A DNA stretch of 46,587 nucleotides from Haloferax elongans ATCC BAA-1513 (GTDB taxonomy: Archaea > Halobacteriota > Halobacteria > Halobacteriales > Haloferacaceae), in assembly GCF_000336755.1 (NCBI RefSeq), contig NZ_AOLK01000020.1, forward strand, positions 1 through 46,587, in the 5' to 3' direction. Made by a program: the position numbers and the translations under genes. The notes under the pieces are model-generated. The model was not told the origin of the DNA and made no database searches. It was given only the letters and a program-made list of their open reading frames with translations. This document shows, piece by piece, positions 36,172 through 45,599 of the stretch (position 1 is its first letter; the number at the start of each line of letters is the position of its first letter).

Positions 36172-37833
36172 ATGGCGACGACATCGTCGACACCGGCGGT
36201 CACGGAGTCACTGGCGAAGCTCGTACGGGACCGGCCGACGGCCCACCCGCTTAGCTTCTCGATCAAGCATCTGGGAACCGATGGCATCCTCGCCCCGCCC
36301 CGCCACCTCCAAGACTGGTACCACCACATCTGGGAGGCTGTTTACGACGACCACGCACCGAAGAACCTCGCGTTGTTCGCACCACGGAACTACGCGAAGA
36401 CTGTCTCGACAATCGAGGTCGTCCCGGCATGGCTCGCGGTCAACTTCCCGAGCATCCGGATGGCCATCGTCTCCCACAAAAAGGACCACGCCAACAAGCG
36501 GGCGAAAACGGCGGTTGCGTCCATCGAGGCGGCGTGTGAGCGCTACGGCGTCGACATCTACGACGAGTCGAAGACGACGATCCAGCTCGACGCCGGCCGC
36601 ACGAACATCGAGCCGACGCTCGAGCCCGTGTCGATTCGGACCTCTGACACCGGGTCGCACTACGACGTCATCATCTACGACGACATCGCAACGCTCGCGA
36701 ACCAGACGACGGCGCTTCGAGGAACCATCTCGGAGAACTTCGAGGAGTTCGCCGACAACGTCGCCGCCAAAGAGGGCGCGACGGTCCTCCCGCACAAGTC
36801 GATCAACATCGTAATCGGGACGCGCAAGACGCCCGAGGACGTCTACCGCGAGCACATTCTCACGACGAACAATCCCGAGTGGGACGACTTCATCGCCCGG
36901 AACGTCTCACGGCCGGGGTGGGCCGCTCGCGTCTGGCGAGCCACGCCCGACTGGCAGGTCATCGAGAACGAGGCGTTCGAAGTCCACGGAACTGACGGCA
37001 ACGTCTACGAGACCATCCGCGACGTCCCCGCCGAAGTCGAGATCATCGACGACGGTATCCAACCCGCCAACGACACGGAGTTCCGAACCCTGTGGCCCGA
37101 GTTCGAGCGCCCCGAGACGGTCCTGACAAAGGTTGTCTCGAAGGCCGGGAGCGCAGGGCTGTGGCGCGCGGAGAACCAACAGAACCCCGAAGCCGCAGTC
37201 GGCCGCGTTCTCGACCTCGACTGGCTCCGGTTCGTCGATCCCATCCCACGGGACGACTACGACGCCCTGGAGTGGTACGCTGGCCTCGACTTCGCGAACC
37301 CGAACAACCTCGCTGCCGAGCAGCGGGGCGAGACCGACTTCTGGGCGCTGGGCGTCGTCGCGTACGACCGTGAAAACGACCAGCAGTACGCCGTCGACGT
37401 CTGGCGTGACCGCGGGTTCATGTGGGAGGAAGCGGCGACCGACTTCGTCGCCGCGAACCTCTCCGGACTCCCAATCGGTGAGCTCTTCGTCGAGAGCAAC
37501 TTCTCCGGCGAGGAGATTGCAGAGGTCATCGCGGACCCCGAAACGTACGACGACGCCGCCGTCGACGTCCCCTCGTACCGTGTGACGCCGACGGCGTCGA
37601 GCGGCGAGAAGGAAGACCGCTTGCACCGCCTCGCGAATCGCTTCCAGCAGGGGAAGATCAAGGTCGCGTCTGAGGAGAACGAGCGCTGGGAGTCGTTCAT
37701 CCGCGAGGAGTGGCTCCCCTTCCCAGACGCTGCACACGACGACCGCTTCGACGCGCTCGAGATCGCGTCACGCGGCCCAGAGGGGACGGTCGACCACGTC
37801 TCCGGAGACGACTTCGAACATCTTGACTGGTGA
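36172..37833 (+). CDS. terL: terminase large subunit
   Basis: 553 residues. ATPase: Walker A-like APRNYAKT (70-77) and Walker B YDVIIYDD (164-171). An IVIGTRKTPEDVY motif (213-225) lies at the coupling motif position. The RNase H-like nuclease follows: D373 in GLDFANP, E441 in ELFVESNF, and acidic residues D519-D527 in FPDAAHDDRFDAL. It cuts concatemers and drives DNA into the prohead through the portal. Length and motif order are normal. Circular permutation of the assembly is compatible with headful packaging. GTGA/ATG coupling leads to the portal gene. Confidence 0.92.
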   Translation: MATTSSTPAVTESLAKLVRDRPTAHPLSFSIKHLGTDGILAPPRHLQDWYHHIWEAVYDDHAPKNLALFAPRNYAKTVSTIEVVPAWLAVNFPSIRMAIVSHKKDHANKRAKTAVASIEAACERYGVDIYDESKTTIQLDAGRTNIEPTLEPVSIRTSDTGSHYDVIIYDDIATLANQTTALRGTISENFEEFADNVAAKEGATVLPHKSINIVIGTRKTPEDVYREHILTTNNPEWDDFIARNVSRPGWAARVWRATPDWQVIENEAFEVHGTDGNVYETIRDVPAEVEIIDDGIQPANDTEFRTLWPEFERPETVLTKVVSKAGSAGLWRAENQQNPEAAVGRVLDLDWLRFVDPIPRDDYDALEWYAGLDFANPNNLAAEQRGETDFWALGVVAYDRENDQQYAVDVWRDRGFMWEEAATDFVAANLSGLPIGELFVESNFSGEEIAEVIADPETYDDAAVDVPSYRVTPTASSGEKEDRLHRLANRFQQGKIKVASEENERWESFIREEWLPFPDAAHDDRFDALEIASRGPEGTVDHVSGDDFEHLDW

Positions 37834-37838
37834 TTACT

Positions 37839-39518
37839 ATGCCTCCACGAACAACGAAACTCGGCGAAGATGAGAACGGCGAGCTGGTCGCAATCGACTG
37901 GCCCGACGGCGACGTCGAACAAATGCTCCAATCTCACATCGCTGCGACGCCAGAGTCGTCCGGCGGTCGCTCCGGTCGACGCCAAGGCGATATTGGACCC
38001 GCCCCCCGCGTATCCGATACCGGAGGCCTCTGGAGTGCAATCGACCTACAGACGTTCACGTTCAACTCGACGGAACTCGCGACGACGGTCAAGCGCTTCC
38101 GCGACGAGATGTACCGGAATCAGTTCCCGGTCCTCATCCCTGCGTTCACGCATCGGTGTACAGCGTGCGAAACGACGTACGGCGAAGAGCGCGACGTTTG
38201 TGAAGTCTGTGGAGAAACAGAGTTCGAGACGCCATCACGAGCACAGCGTCAACACCTCGAGGAGCGCTTCGCCTCGGTCAACGAGGACGACCAGTCGTTG
38301 GCGTCGCTGATGAAGTACGAGGAGGATTTCCAGTCGTTCTACGGTGTCTCGACGATTCTCGCCCGTCTTCGGTATCAGCACGTTAACCGAGAAACACACG
38401 TCGCTGGTCGCCCCGTCACCGCATCGGGGCGGTGGGAAGCAGTCGAGATCGAAGAACTCGTTCACGCCGACCCGCTGCGCGTCCGTCCGGTTGTCGACGA
38501 GAACAACCGCCACGGTGGCTGGTGGACGTGCCCTGCCCACCGCGAACAGTACTGGGTGAAAACTGCTCTCACGTTCGAGGACGGCGCTGACCGGCCACTC
38601 GAAGTCTGTCCGGAGTGCCACGCCGAACTCGCCGAAGTTGGGTACGTCGAAACCGGCGGTCGCGACGACGATGTCGAGCGCCTCTTTCTCAAGCACGAGG
38701 TCATCGACTGGGCACGGCACTTCCCCGTGCTGAACGGTCTTGATGGTCGGTCACCGGTGCTGCCACTCGTCAAGCTGCAGGCGATTCTACAGTGGTCGCG
38801 CAACTACGAATTGCAGTACCTCAACCCCCAGAACGACCAGCAACTCCCCGACAAATTCCTCGTCGCCTACGGAAAGAACATCCGCGAGTCGCTGCGGGCA
38901 TCGCTCCAGGAGGAAGAGAAAAAGAACCCCTGGGAAGAGGGCCGGCTGATGTACGAGGGGAACCCAGACGACGTCAAGCTGGAACTGCTCGACCTCTCGA
39001 GCGACGCGGGAATCAACGGCCGCGAACCGATGGTCGAGCGCCTCATGTCGCAGATTCGGGCAATGTTCGGCGTTTCAGACGCCTTTGAGAACGAACTCTC
39101 TGACACGGGCGGGCTCAACGCCGAGGGGACACAAGTCGAGATTACAAACTCGGCGGTCGCGAGCGCGCATCAGGACACTATCGACAAGGCCCTCAACACA
39201 CTCTGCCGACTCATCGAGCGCGTCGAAGGTCACTGCGACTGGGAGCTCGGGTACGTCAACCCCGAAAAAGAGGACGCGTCGCTGTCAGCGCTCGACGTGC
39301 TGCAGGGCATCGACCTCGCGCAGCAAACTGGGACGAAAGTGTCGGTCGAAGACGGCCAACTCATCATCCCCGACCAGCAGATCGACCCGGCCGAACCAGC
39401 GAGCAACACTGCGCCGGCGGACCCCCCGCCTCCTGATGGAACAATCTCCGGAGACGAATCCGGACTCAACGCCGAACACCCCCGACAGAACACCTCCCGA
39501 CCAAACTCCTCCCAGTAA
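37839..39518 (+). CDS. portal protein with inserted zinc ribbons
   Basis: 559 residues from ATG 37839 (a GTG at 37830 overlapping the terminase stop is an alternative). Size, position after terL and the helical C-terminal half (LPLVKLQAILQWSRNYELQY, PMVERLMSQIRAMFGVSDAF) identify the portal, the dodecameric DNA channel. Unusually, two zinc-type knuckle sets interrupt the N-terminal half: C107/C110 with C121/C124 (HRCTACETT, CEVCGE) and C231/H234 with C257/C260 (CPAH, CPEC). Residues near 505 onward are disordered and Pro-rich, typical of portal tails. Confidence 0.85.
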   Translation: MPPRTTKLGEDENGELVAIDWPDGDVEQMLQSHIAATPESSGGRSGRRQGDIGPAPRVSDTGGLWSAIDLQTFTFNSTELATTVKRFRDEMYRNQFPVLIPAFTHRCTACETTYGEERDVCEVCGETEFETPSRAQRQHLEERFASVNEDDQSLASLMKYEEDFQSFYGVSTILARLRYQHVNRETHVAGRPVTASGRWEAVEIEELVHADPLRVRPVVDENNRHGGWWTCPAHREQYWVKTALTFEDGADRPLEVCPECHAELAEVGYVETGGRDDDVERLFLKHEVIDWARHFPVLNGLDGRSPVLPLVKLQAILQWSRNYELQYLNPQNDQQLPDKFLVAYGKNIRESLRASLQEEEKKNPWEEGRLMYEGNPDDVKLELLDLSSDAGINGREPMVERLMSQIRAMFGVSDAFENELSDTGGLNAEGTQVEITNSAVASAHQDTIDKALNTLCRLIERVEGHCDWELGYVNPEKEDASLSALDVLQGIDLAQQTGTKVSVEDGQLIIPDQQIDPAEPASNTAPADPPPPDGTISGDESGLNAEHPRQNTSRPNSSQ

Positions 39519-39521
39519 CCA

Positions 39522-39941
39522 ATGACATCTGACGACACCATTCATCCGATAACGAACAGTTCAATCACTCTCTCAGCACTCGTCCGCGCTCTCGCAGACG
39601 ACGTTGAGCGGGTCTCGGGTAGCACGGAACTGCAGCAACACGCTCCGACCGAAGGGCGCGTCGCAGAGATCTCTGCAGGAACTCCTCCGTACGACGTCTA
39701 CATCGGGACCGGCGATGCGTGGGTCGCAGTGGCGTCCGATTTGGGTTTGACCACGGCCATTTCTCGAACGACACCGCAAGACCTCACTGCAGGGGATGCA
39801 CCCGCACCGGCTGAAAATGGTGTCGAAGCAGTTCATGACGGGACTGGGACGCCGGTAGCAGGCTCGTACGTGTCCGACCCGGCAAACAACCAGTGGGTCG
39901 GTGCTGACGACCTCACGACCGGAACCACAATCGCCTACTGA
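39522..39941 (+). CDS. hypothetical structural protein
   Basis: 139 residues, starting 3 bases after the portal stop. Thr-, Gly- and Ala-rich with beta character (PPYDVYIGTGDAWVAVASDL, VAGSYVSDPANNQWVG). It reads like a small virion decoration or attachment domain; proteins of this kind sometimes decorate capsids. Position between portal and protease supports a head role. No family recognised. Confidence 0.5.
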   Translation: MTSDDTIHPITNSSITLSALVRALADDVERVSGSTELQQHAPTEGRVAEISAGTPPYDVYIGTGDAWVAVASDLGLTTAISRTTPQDLTAGDAPAPAENGVEAVHDGTGTPVAGSYVSDPANNQWVGADDLTTGTTIAY

Positions 39942-39946
39942 TACTC

Positions 39947-40261
39947 ATGCCTCACCCTGACCTTTCAAACACTATCGAGCGTGCTCTCGAAAGCAGCGAG
40001 GGCGCCGTCGTCGGCGAAGAGTTCGGCGTCGATATCCACCGCATCATCGCACCTGACGAACCCCACGACTTCGTCCACCCAGTTCTCGCCATCGTCGTCG
40101 AGTTCGACAACGGCGCTGTCTTCGCTGACTGGAACATCGACGCGTGGCCGGACGACGAACAACTTGATGCGCCTCATGTGAGCATCTACGGCTCGCTTGA
40201 TGACCTCGGCCGAGTGACCGAGGGAACGCTCGAACACCTCACGCGGGTGACTGGCCGATGA
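39947..40261 (+). CDS. small hypothetical protein
   Basis: 104 residues; ends in ATGA overlap with the protease-like gene. Acidic alpha/beta sequence (HPVLAIVVEFDNGAVFADWN, then a helical end LGRVTEGTLEHLTR). No family is recognised. Coupling suggests it serves head assembly. Confidence 0.5.
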   Translation: MPHPDLSNTIERALESSEGAVVGEEFGVDIHRIIAPDEPHDFVHPVLAIVVEFDNGAVFADWNIDAWPDDEQLDAPHVSIYGSLDDLGRVTEGTLEHLTRVTGR

Positions 40262-41010
40262 GCATTCAGGTCCTCAACCACCCGTCCGGCGGAGTCGACT
40301 CCAAGGCCGCGGTCGGCGAATCCATCTCGGACACGTCGGGGCGCGTTCGCGACCGACGACTCACACGTGAGGACGTCCCCGACGAGTGGGAGTTCGCTAT
40401 CTTCGAGGCCGAGAACTTCATAATCGAAGGCCCGGCGTCGGTCGAGATCGTTGACCGGTCGGGTCAACAGATCCAGATGGAGGCCGTACGGGAAGCGCTC
40501 GACCGCTTCATGCTGTCCGACCGCGAGCCGGGGATCATCTCCGACAAGCACGACGACGTCCCGGTCGGAGTTCCTCTGTGGGACTGGACAACCGACGACG
40601 GCCAGCGCTACCAGACGGTCGTCGACGGCGACACGTTCCAGCTGGTCGCAAACCTCGGCAACGAGACGACGATGAGCAAGCTCGCCCGGCTCCGTTGTCT
40701 GAACGGCGACTACGGTGGCTACTCCATCACGGTCTACTCAAATCAAGAGGTCGCGAAGCCGGACGGGACGCGCGTCACCACTGATTGCGACCTACACGCG
40801 GTCACCATCGGTCACGAGGATCTCGTCATGAACCCAGCGGCGGACTTCGACGTAGTCGACTTCAAACACGGCGACGTTCTCGAAGCGTCGATCCGTCGTC
40901 GTCTCCGGCGACGAAACTCGCTGACTGGTCAGGTCGAGCAGAAGCTCCAAGGTGCGACGTCCACGGACGACGGCCTCTCCTGTGCGGTACTCGACCGCCT
41001 TCGTGACTGA
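40258..41010 (+). CDS. prohead protease-like maturation protein, putative
   Basis: 250 residues. The core from EFAIFEAENFIIEGPASVE to ISDKHDDVPVGVPLWDW resembles XkdF-like or related herpesvirus-protease-fold prohead proteases, with H179-like (DLHAVTIGHEDL) and serine candidates (GGYSITVYS). I cannot fix the catalytic pair by eye. Place between portal and scaffold/capsid genes is the normal location of the maturation protease, which removes the scaffold before DNA filling. The basic end (RRRLRRRNS) may bind the scaffold. Confidence 0.6.
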   Translation: MSIQVLNHPSGGVDSKAAVGESISDTSGRVRDRRLTREDVPDEWEFAIFEAENFIIEGPASVEIVDRSGQQIQMEAVREALDRFMLSDREPGIISDKHDDVPVGVPLWDWTTDDGQRYQTVVDGDTFQLVANLGNETTMSKLARLRCLNGDYGGYSITVYSNQEVAKPDGTRVTTDCDLHAVTIGHEDLVMNPAADFDVVDFKHGDVLEASIRRRLRRRNSLTGQVEQKLQGATSTDDGLSCAVLDRLRD

Positions 41011-41087
41011 GACTACGACAGACTGCAGCCCCCTGATGACCGAGCGCCTGGCCAGGCTCTCGAGGGGGAACGTGGCCATGTTCTACG

Positions 41088-42113
41088 ATGCCATTTTTCC
41101 GAAGTAATAGCTCGGTCGACGCCAAAGCCCGGGCCGTTTTGGATGACCTACCGGAGGGTGCCTCGCCGTTCGAGATCCTCCGTGCGGTCGACCAAAAGGC
41201 AGGCGACGACGTCGACCCCGACGAAGTTGTACAGAAACTGCGCCAGATAGACGCGACGGTCGACCAGAAGCTCGCCGACATCGACGGCGACGGTGTCGAC
41301 CAGAAAGAGATGCGCGACGCGGCCGGTGCGGTCGCCTCGCAAACGTCACTCTCCACCGAAGACGCGATGTCTCTACTCTCGGCAACCGTCAACGCCAGCG
41401 AGCAGCAAGACTCGTCAGCGCTCGTCGACGCGTTCGACGACGTCCACAGCACCACTGCCGGCGCTGGCGTTGACCAGAACGGTGGAGCGCACGAACCAGA
41501 TTCGGATGCAGACACGAACACGAACCCTACTCAGATGAGTGACAACCAGCCAAACGGAGGTACCGACATCGACCAAAAACAGACCGACAACGACCAGATG
41601 GACCCAATCGACCTCGTCGAAGAAATCGGAGGGTCGGACGCCCGAGACGTCGTCGAGAACTACGCGGAGTCCGTCAACAAGGACGTCCAGGACGCGGCCG
41701 CCGAATGGGTCGCTGAGAACGTCCCTGGCGTCACTGTCGAAGGCTACGGCTCGGACAACGGCTCGGACAACGGCGCAGCCAACGCAAACAATGGCACGCC
41801 TGCTGACCAGAACGGCCAGACAGCAGCGCCCGACCAGACGAACGTCGACCAGATGCTCGAGGATCTCAACCTCAACGAGCGCGTCGCCGACGCCGTCACG
41901 AGCGACGCCGTCATCGACGAGATGGCTGACGCCGTCGCCCCGGCCGTCGCGCAGAAGATGACCGACGACGACGAGCTCGCCGATCAGCTCGTCCAGACTG
42001 TCGACCAGAAGGGTGACTTCGCAACAACCGGCCAGACGACGACGCCGGCGCCAGGCAACGAGTCCGAGACTGTCGGCGAGTCTGGCGCGATTACTGGGGG
42101 TGAGGGCGAATGA
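41088..42113 (+). CDS. capsid scaffold protein, putative
   Basis: 341 residues, extremely acidic, helical at both ends and disordered in the middle. The phrase V/I-D-Q-K/N/M recurs about ten times (AVDQKAG, TVDQKLA, GVDQKEM, GVDQNG, DIDQKQ, NVDQML, TVDQKG). A tandem 12-base repeat, GGCTCGGACAAC twice at about 41749-41772, encodes GSDNGSDNG. Scaffolds are typically acidic, helical and lie directly before the capsid gene. The DQ motif may mark interaction or cleavage points. ATGA overlap with the capsid start. Confidence 0.65.
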   Translation: MPFFRSNSSVDAKARAVLDDLPEGASPFEILRAVDQKAGDDVDPDEVVQKLRQIDATVDQKLADIDGDGVDQKEMRDAAGAVASQTSLSTEDAMSLLSATVNASEQQDSSALVDAFDDVHSTTAGAGVDQNGGAHEPDSDADTNTNPTQMSDNQPNGGTDIDQKQTDNDQMDPIDLVEEIGGSDARDVVENYAESVNKDVQDAAAEWVAENVPGVTVEGYGSDNGSDNGAANANNGTPADQNGQTAAPDQTNVDQMLEDLNLNERVADAVTSDAVIDEMADAVAPAVAQKMTDDDELADQLVQTVDQKGDFATTGQTTTPAPGNESETVGESGAITGGEGE

Positions 42114-43351
42114 GCGCGGGCGCAAGCGGGCATCCGCTGATGACCTACGGTGGCGGGAATTCTCCCGAGCGCTTCATCGAGTCCAACCTCGTCGGCGACG
42201 TCCCGCTCGACTGGGACGGCGGCCTGCTCCAGCGGGCACAGTACGACACCACTGTCGAGGGTCACATCAACTCCATCTTCACGGCGACGCTGTATGCGCA
42301 GTACAACGCCGAACACGAGTGGTACAACGCCCTCACGCAGGTTGACCGATTCAACGCCTCGCTCGAAGGCCCGGTCACCGCCAAGGCGTTCCGTGCTGCG
42401 ACCGACCCAGTCGACCTCCAGACGCACTCTGAGGGCGGATCGGTCTCGTCCGGCCAAACCTTCGGTGTCAAACCCATCGAGTACGACCCGAAGCGCTCCG
42501 AAAGCGTCATCGAAGTCTCCGATCTTCAAGAGATTCGTGCGGCCATCGAGGACGCTGTCGGCTTCGAGGAGTTCTGGGCACTCCAACAGGAGCAACTCGA
42601 CCTCGCTATCGACCGCGACGGAATTGCGTCGGCGGTCTTCCAGGGCGACACTCAGTACGCCGACGAAGACCAGATCACGACGCTCGACCGCGTCATCGCG
42701 TCGAGTGACGAGGAAGCCAACGCGGTTGACCCCAACGGGAACACCTACAACGACGGCGATCTCGACTACGGGAACATCGACCGAACCTCGGATACGTTCG
42801 CCGACTCGTTCGTCGACCACAACGGTGCGAGCGGCGTTCGGCAACTCACCAACAACCTGTTCAGCTCGTTCCTGAATTCGTTCAACGAGTTCGCCGACGT
42901 CGACGTCTACAACGACGTCGCAATCCTCACCGGTCACGACACCGCTGGCGTCCTGTCTGACCTCGCTGCTGAGCGCAACGGCGTGCGCAACGTGGCCGCG
43001 ATGTCGGACTACCGCTCCGAAAACGTCGGCGATGCGTCGACGATTCGCGGCCTCTCGGGAACCGCCCGGTACCGTGACTACGATGGCATCCCGATCATCG
43101 GCAACCAGCACGCCATCAAGCACGGCGACATCTCGTCGATCTTCCTCGTGCCAACCGACACGATCCGTGGCCAGCCGCGACTCTCTATCGAGCAGTTCGC
43201 GCAGCCGTACGTCGAGACAGCCGGCCGTGGCCAGTCGCAGGGCTACCTCGCGACCGGCAACTACCGCGATGAAGCGCTGATGCTCCTCCACCACGAGGTC
43301 ATCAACCGCGACTTCGCGTCCTGTGGTCTGCTCCGCGACCTCTCGGAGTAA
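42110..43351 (+). CDS. major capsid protein (HK97 fold)
   Basis: 413 residues. The order scaffold-capsid and the sequence pattern fit HK97-fold capsid proteins: a helical start, an acidic spine-helix region (DLQEIRAAIEDAVGFEEFWA), a beta-rich P-domain, and late segments IPIIGNQHAIKHGDISSIFL and QLSIEQ-type strands ending in MLLHHEVINRDFASCG. It assembles into the icosahedral shell. Halophilic adaptation shows in the very high Asp/Glu content. Expression should be high; codon usage is strongly GC-biased. Confidence 0.85.
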   Translation: MSAGASGHPLMTYGGGNSPERFIESNLVGDVPLDWDGGLLQRAQYDTTVEGHINSIFTATLYAQYNAEHEWYNALTQVDRFNASLEGPVTAKAFRAATDPVDLQTHSEGGSVSSGQTFGVKPIEYDPKRSESVIEVSDLQEIRAAIEDAVGFEEFWALQQEQLDLAIDRDGIASAVFQGDTQYADEDQITTLDRVIASSDEEANAVDPNGNTYNDGDLDYGNIDRTSDTFADSFVDHNGASGVRQLTNNLFSSFLNSFNEFADVDVYNDVAILTGHDTAGVLSDLAAERNGVRNVAAMSDYRSENVGDASTIRGLSGTARYRDYDGIPIIGNQHAIKHGDISSIFLVPTDTIRGQPRLSIEQFAQPYVETAGRGQSQGYLATGNYRDEALMLLHHEVINRDFASCGLLRDLSE

Positions 43352-43387
43352 TCATGACTCGACTGAGCACCCTCATCGCGTAAATCG

Positions 43388-43696
43388 ATGACCAACACCA
43401 CTACCACCACTACCGAGACCGACGGCGCAGAGACCATTACGGTCACCATCCTCATCGACGGCCACGAGTACATCCGGCAAGTTGAGGGGACGCACTGGGC
43501 TCGAGACGACTCTCGAACACTCTACGTCTACGACGGCCCCCAAACCGTCCTCGAAGCTGCTGACCAGCACGTTGTCGAAGTGTTCCGTGAGGATCGCGTC
43601 GATACTGTCGGAATGATCGACCGCAGCACCGAGCTCGAACACGGGCAGTCAGACGACGAGGCGCCCGCCTCTACTACCACTACTAGGAGCGACTAA
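43388..43696 (+). CDS. hypothetical head protein
   Basis: 102 residues. Thr-rich ends flank a small beta domain (ETITVTILIDGHEYIRQVEG) and a helical part (QTVLEAADQHVVEVF). Position just after the capsid gene fits a decoration or minor head protein. Stop overlaps the next start (TAATG). No family recognised. Confidence 0.5.
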   Translation: MTNTTTTTTETDGAETITVTILIDGHEYIRQVEGTHWARDDSRTLYVYDGPQTVLEAADQHVVEVFREDRVDTVGMIDRSTELEHGQSDDEAPASTTTTRSD

Positions 43697-44469
43697 TGCC
43701 AATCAGCACACTCCCGAGCGCAAAGAAATTCGAAGAGAAAGGCCACGCTGAAGTCGAGTTCGTCGGCTTTCAATATGTGGGCGACCAGTCGACCAAGACC
43801 GACCACGACATCCGTCGACGCGTCGGGTACTCCGGTCCTCCAAAGTTCCAACAGGGCCAGGTCTACTTCGCTCTCCTACCGACGTTCCTCGATTCGGACC
43901 ACGTTGCGAACTCGAACATGGGCGTGCACGCTCTCGAAGCTCGCAACGACTTCGAGGTCATCTACGACGCCGAACGCCTCGCTGAGGCCTTACTCGAACG
44001 GAACTACCTCCCACCAGAGGTCTTCTACGAAGGATTCGACCGCTACAAGCGCCGAAAGGTTCTCGAAAAGCTCGACCTGGACGACGCCGGTCGCGTCTTC
44101 GCCAAGGACGACGAAGAACCCTATCGCGACCAACTGCGTGCTATCGCAGGCATCGAACGCGATGAGGCCGCAGACGTCTCCCAACAGCGTGCGGACGAGT
44201 ACGTCTCTCGCTTCTCGCGGTCGGGGGCCTCGGAGATCGTCAAGCTCCTCCGGCAAGACGCCGACGAGATTGACCTCCGAACTGCCGGTCTCACAGACAT
44301 GGCGAAGTACCTCACGCGATTCGACCCGGCTGTCGTCGAGACAGCTGTGGACGTCGTCGACGGCGAGGCCGATGCGGACGACCTCGACCGAGTGCGTGCT
44401 GAGGCAGCAGACAAAAATGAGGACGAGGACGAAGCCGACTCTGACGCCGACAGCGACGGCGAGGAGTAA
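43696..44469 (+). CDS. hypothetical protein of the head-neck region
   Basis: 257 residues. The N-terminal 110 residues form an alpha/beta domain (VEFVGFQYVGDQSTKTDHD, NDFEVIYDAERLAEAL). The rest is helical and increasingly acidic, ending in a long Asp/Glu/Ala tail. It may be a head completion or assembly chaperone factor. No family recognised; its place between capsid and connector genes is the only clue. Confidence 0.5.
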   Translation: MPISTLPSAKKFEEKGHAEVEFVGFQYVGDQSTKTDHDIRRRVGYSGPPKFQQGQVYFALLPTFLDSDHVANSNMGVHALEARNDFEVIYDAERLAEALLERNYLPPEVFYEGFDRYKRRKVLEKLDLDDAGRVFAKDDEEPYRDQLRAIAGIERDEAADVSQQRADEYVSRFSRSGASEIVKLLRQDADEIDLRTAGLTDMAKYLTRFDPAVVETAVDVVDGEADADDLDRVRAEAADKNEDEDEADSDADSDGEE

Positions 44470-44475
44470 GCTCCC

Positions 44476-45177
44476 ATGTCGACCGCGCCAGATGACGTCC
44501 GGTACGCGAGCGTCGACGCGGTTCTCACCGCTGCGACCGACTCCGACCCGTCGAGTGCCCAACAGTGGGAGCGCGACCGGGCGAAACGCCGGGCGGCCGC
44601 CGCGACTGAGACATGGATTAACCAGACAGGGAAAGCGTTCCACGAAGTTCGTGTGGGTAACCCCAGCGACCCACGGACATGGCCAGTCTTCGACGTGCAT
44701 GACGCCATCTCGTGGTCGCCAGCGACGGTCATCCTCGACGAACAGCCGCTCCCAATCGACGCGGCTCAAAGTGACGCGGTCGAAGTCCGCGACGGCCGCG
44801 ACTCGTGGGATGACATCACCAGCGAGGAGGGAGATGAGTGGACGCTGGACTACCGTCGCAAGCGCCTCCGTATTCACCGCCGGCGGTTCAGCCGCAAGCC
44901 GTGGGACAACCCAAACACTCGATTCTGTCGGCTGACCTACCGGTACGGGCCGATCGACGAAGACGTCACGATCACTGATGGCCTCGTCGAGAACGTTCCG
45001 AACGATGTCGCCGAAGCAGTCGCGGCGAGAGCGGCGATGCGCCTGACACTCGATGATAACGCTCAGCGTGGCGTCCCCGACAACGGGCAGCAGACGAGTC
45101 GCGGGTCAAAGCGAGCTGCGCTCAAAGAAGAGTGGGAAGAGACAGTCGCCGATTACACCGGCTTCTCGACCCTGTGA
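44476..45177 (+). CDS. head-tail connector (adaptor) protein, putative
   Basis: 233 residues. A helical start (DAVLTAATDSDPSSAQQWER, then RAAAATETWINQTG), a beta middle and a helical C-terminus rich in Ala and Arg (NDVAEAVAARAAMRLTLDDN) match the helix-bundle adaptor class (gp6/gp15-like) that docks under the portal. Synteny supports it: after the capsid, before neck and terminator genes. Sequence similarity in this class is low, so the name is tentative. Confidence 0.55.
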   Translation: MSTAPDDVRYASVDAVLTAATDSDPSSAQQWERDRAKRRAAAATETWINQTGKAFHEVRVGNPSDPRTWPVFDVHDAISWSPATVILDEQPLPIDAAQSDAVEVRDGRDSWDDITSEEGDEWTLDYRRKRLRIHRRRFSRKPWDNPNTRFCRLTYRYGPIDEDVTITDGLVENVPNDVAEAVAARAAMRLTLDDNAQRGVPDNGQQTSRGSKRAALKEEWEETVADYTGFSTL

Positions 45178-45179
45178 CG

Positions 45180-45599
45180 ATGGAGCTTGAATCTGACTTC
45201 GAGGCTCTTGCAGAGCAGGCACTCCTGGCCAACGTCGCCACCACCCTCCGCGACGAGCATGGCCCACTCCTGAAAGATGCCATCGAAGACAACTTCAAAG
45301 CGTACGCCGCCGCGAACGACTACGACATTTCGTTCATCTGGGAAGCCGCTGAAGACCCTGTCGTCAAGCGCTCTCAGCAGTCGGTCCAGCTCCGCATCGA
45401 GTGGCCTGGCTTGACAGCGCTCTTCGAATTGGGTGTCGAGCCCCACACGATCACCGGTGATCTGCACTTCTACTGGGAGGCGAAGGACATGTGGATTCAA
45501 ACCGATTCCGTCAACTGGGGAAGTGAGACCGGCGGCATCCCCGAATCCCGGGCAATCCGAAACGGGATCGAGGACCTCCGTCAGGAGATCCAGCGATGA
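45180..45599 (+). CDS. neck or minor tail protein (HK97 gp10-like), putative
   Basis: 139 residues from ATG 45180. Helical start (LESDFEALAEQALLANVATT) followed by an alpha/beta body with strands HTITGDLHFYWEAKDMWIQT. The layout and place, two genes before the tail tube, match the gp10-like neck or tail-completion class. It ends in ATGA overlap with the next gene. Confidence 0.5.
   Translation: MELESDFEALAEQALLANVATTLRDEHGPLLKDAIEDNFKAYAAANDYDISFIWEAAEDPVVKRSQQSVQLRIEWPGLTALFELGVEPHTITGDLHFYWEAKDMWIQTDSVNWGSETGGIPESRAIRNGIEDLRQEIQR

Noticed and set aside
41984-43294. Long minus-strand open frame of 436 codons opposite the capsid gene
   Set aside because: It is the antisense of a strongly GC-biased, confidently identified capsid gene; such shadow frames are expected and its composition is Val/Arg/Asp-rich without motifs.
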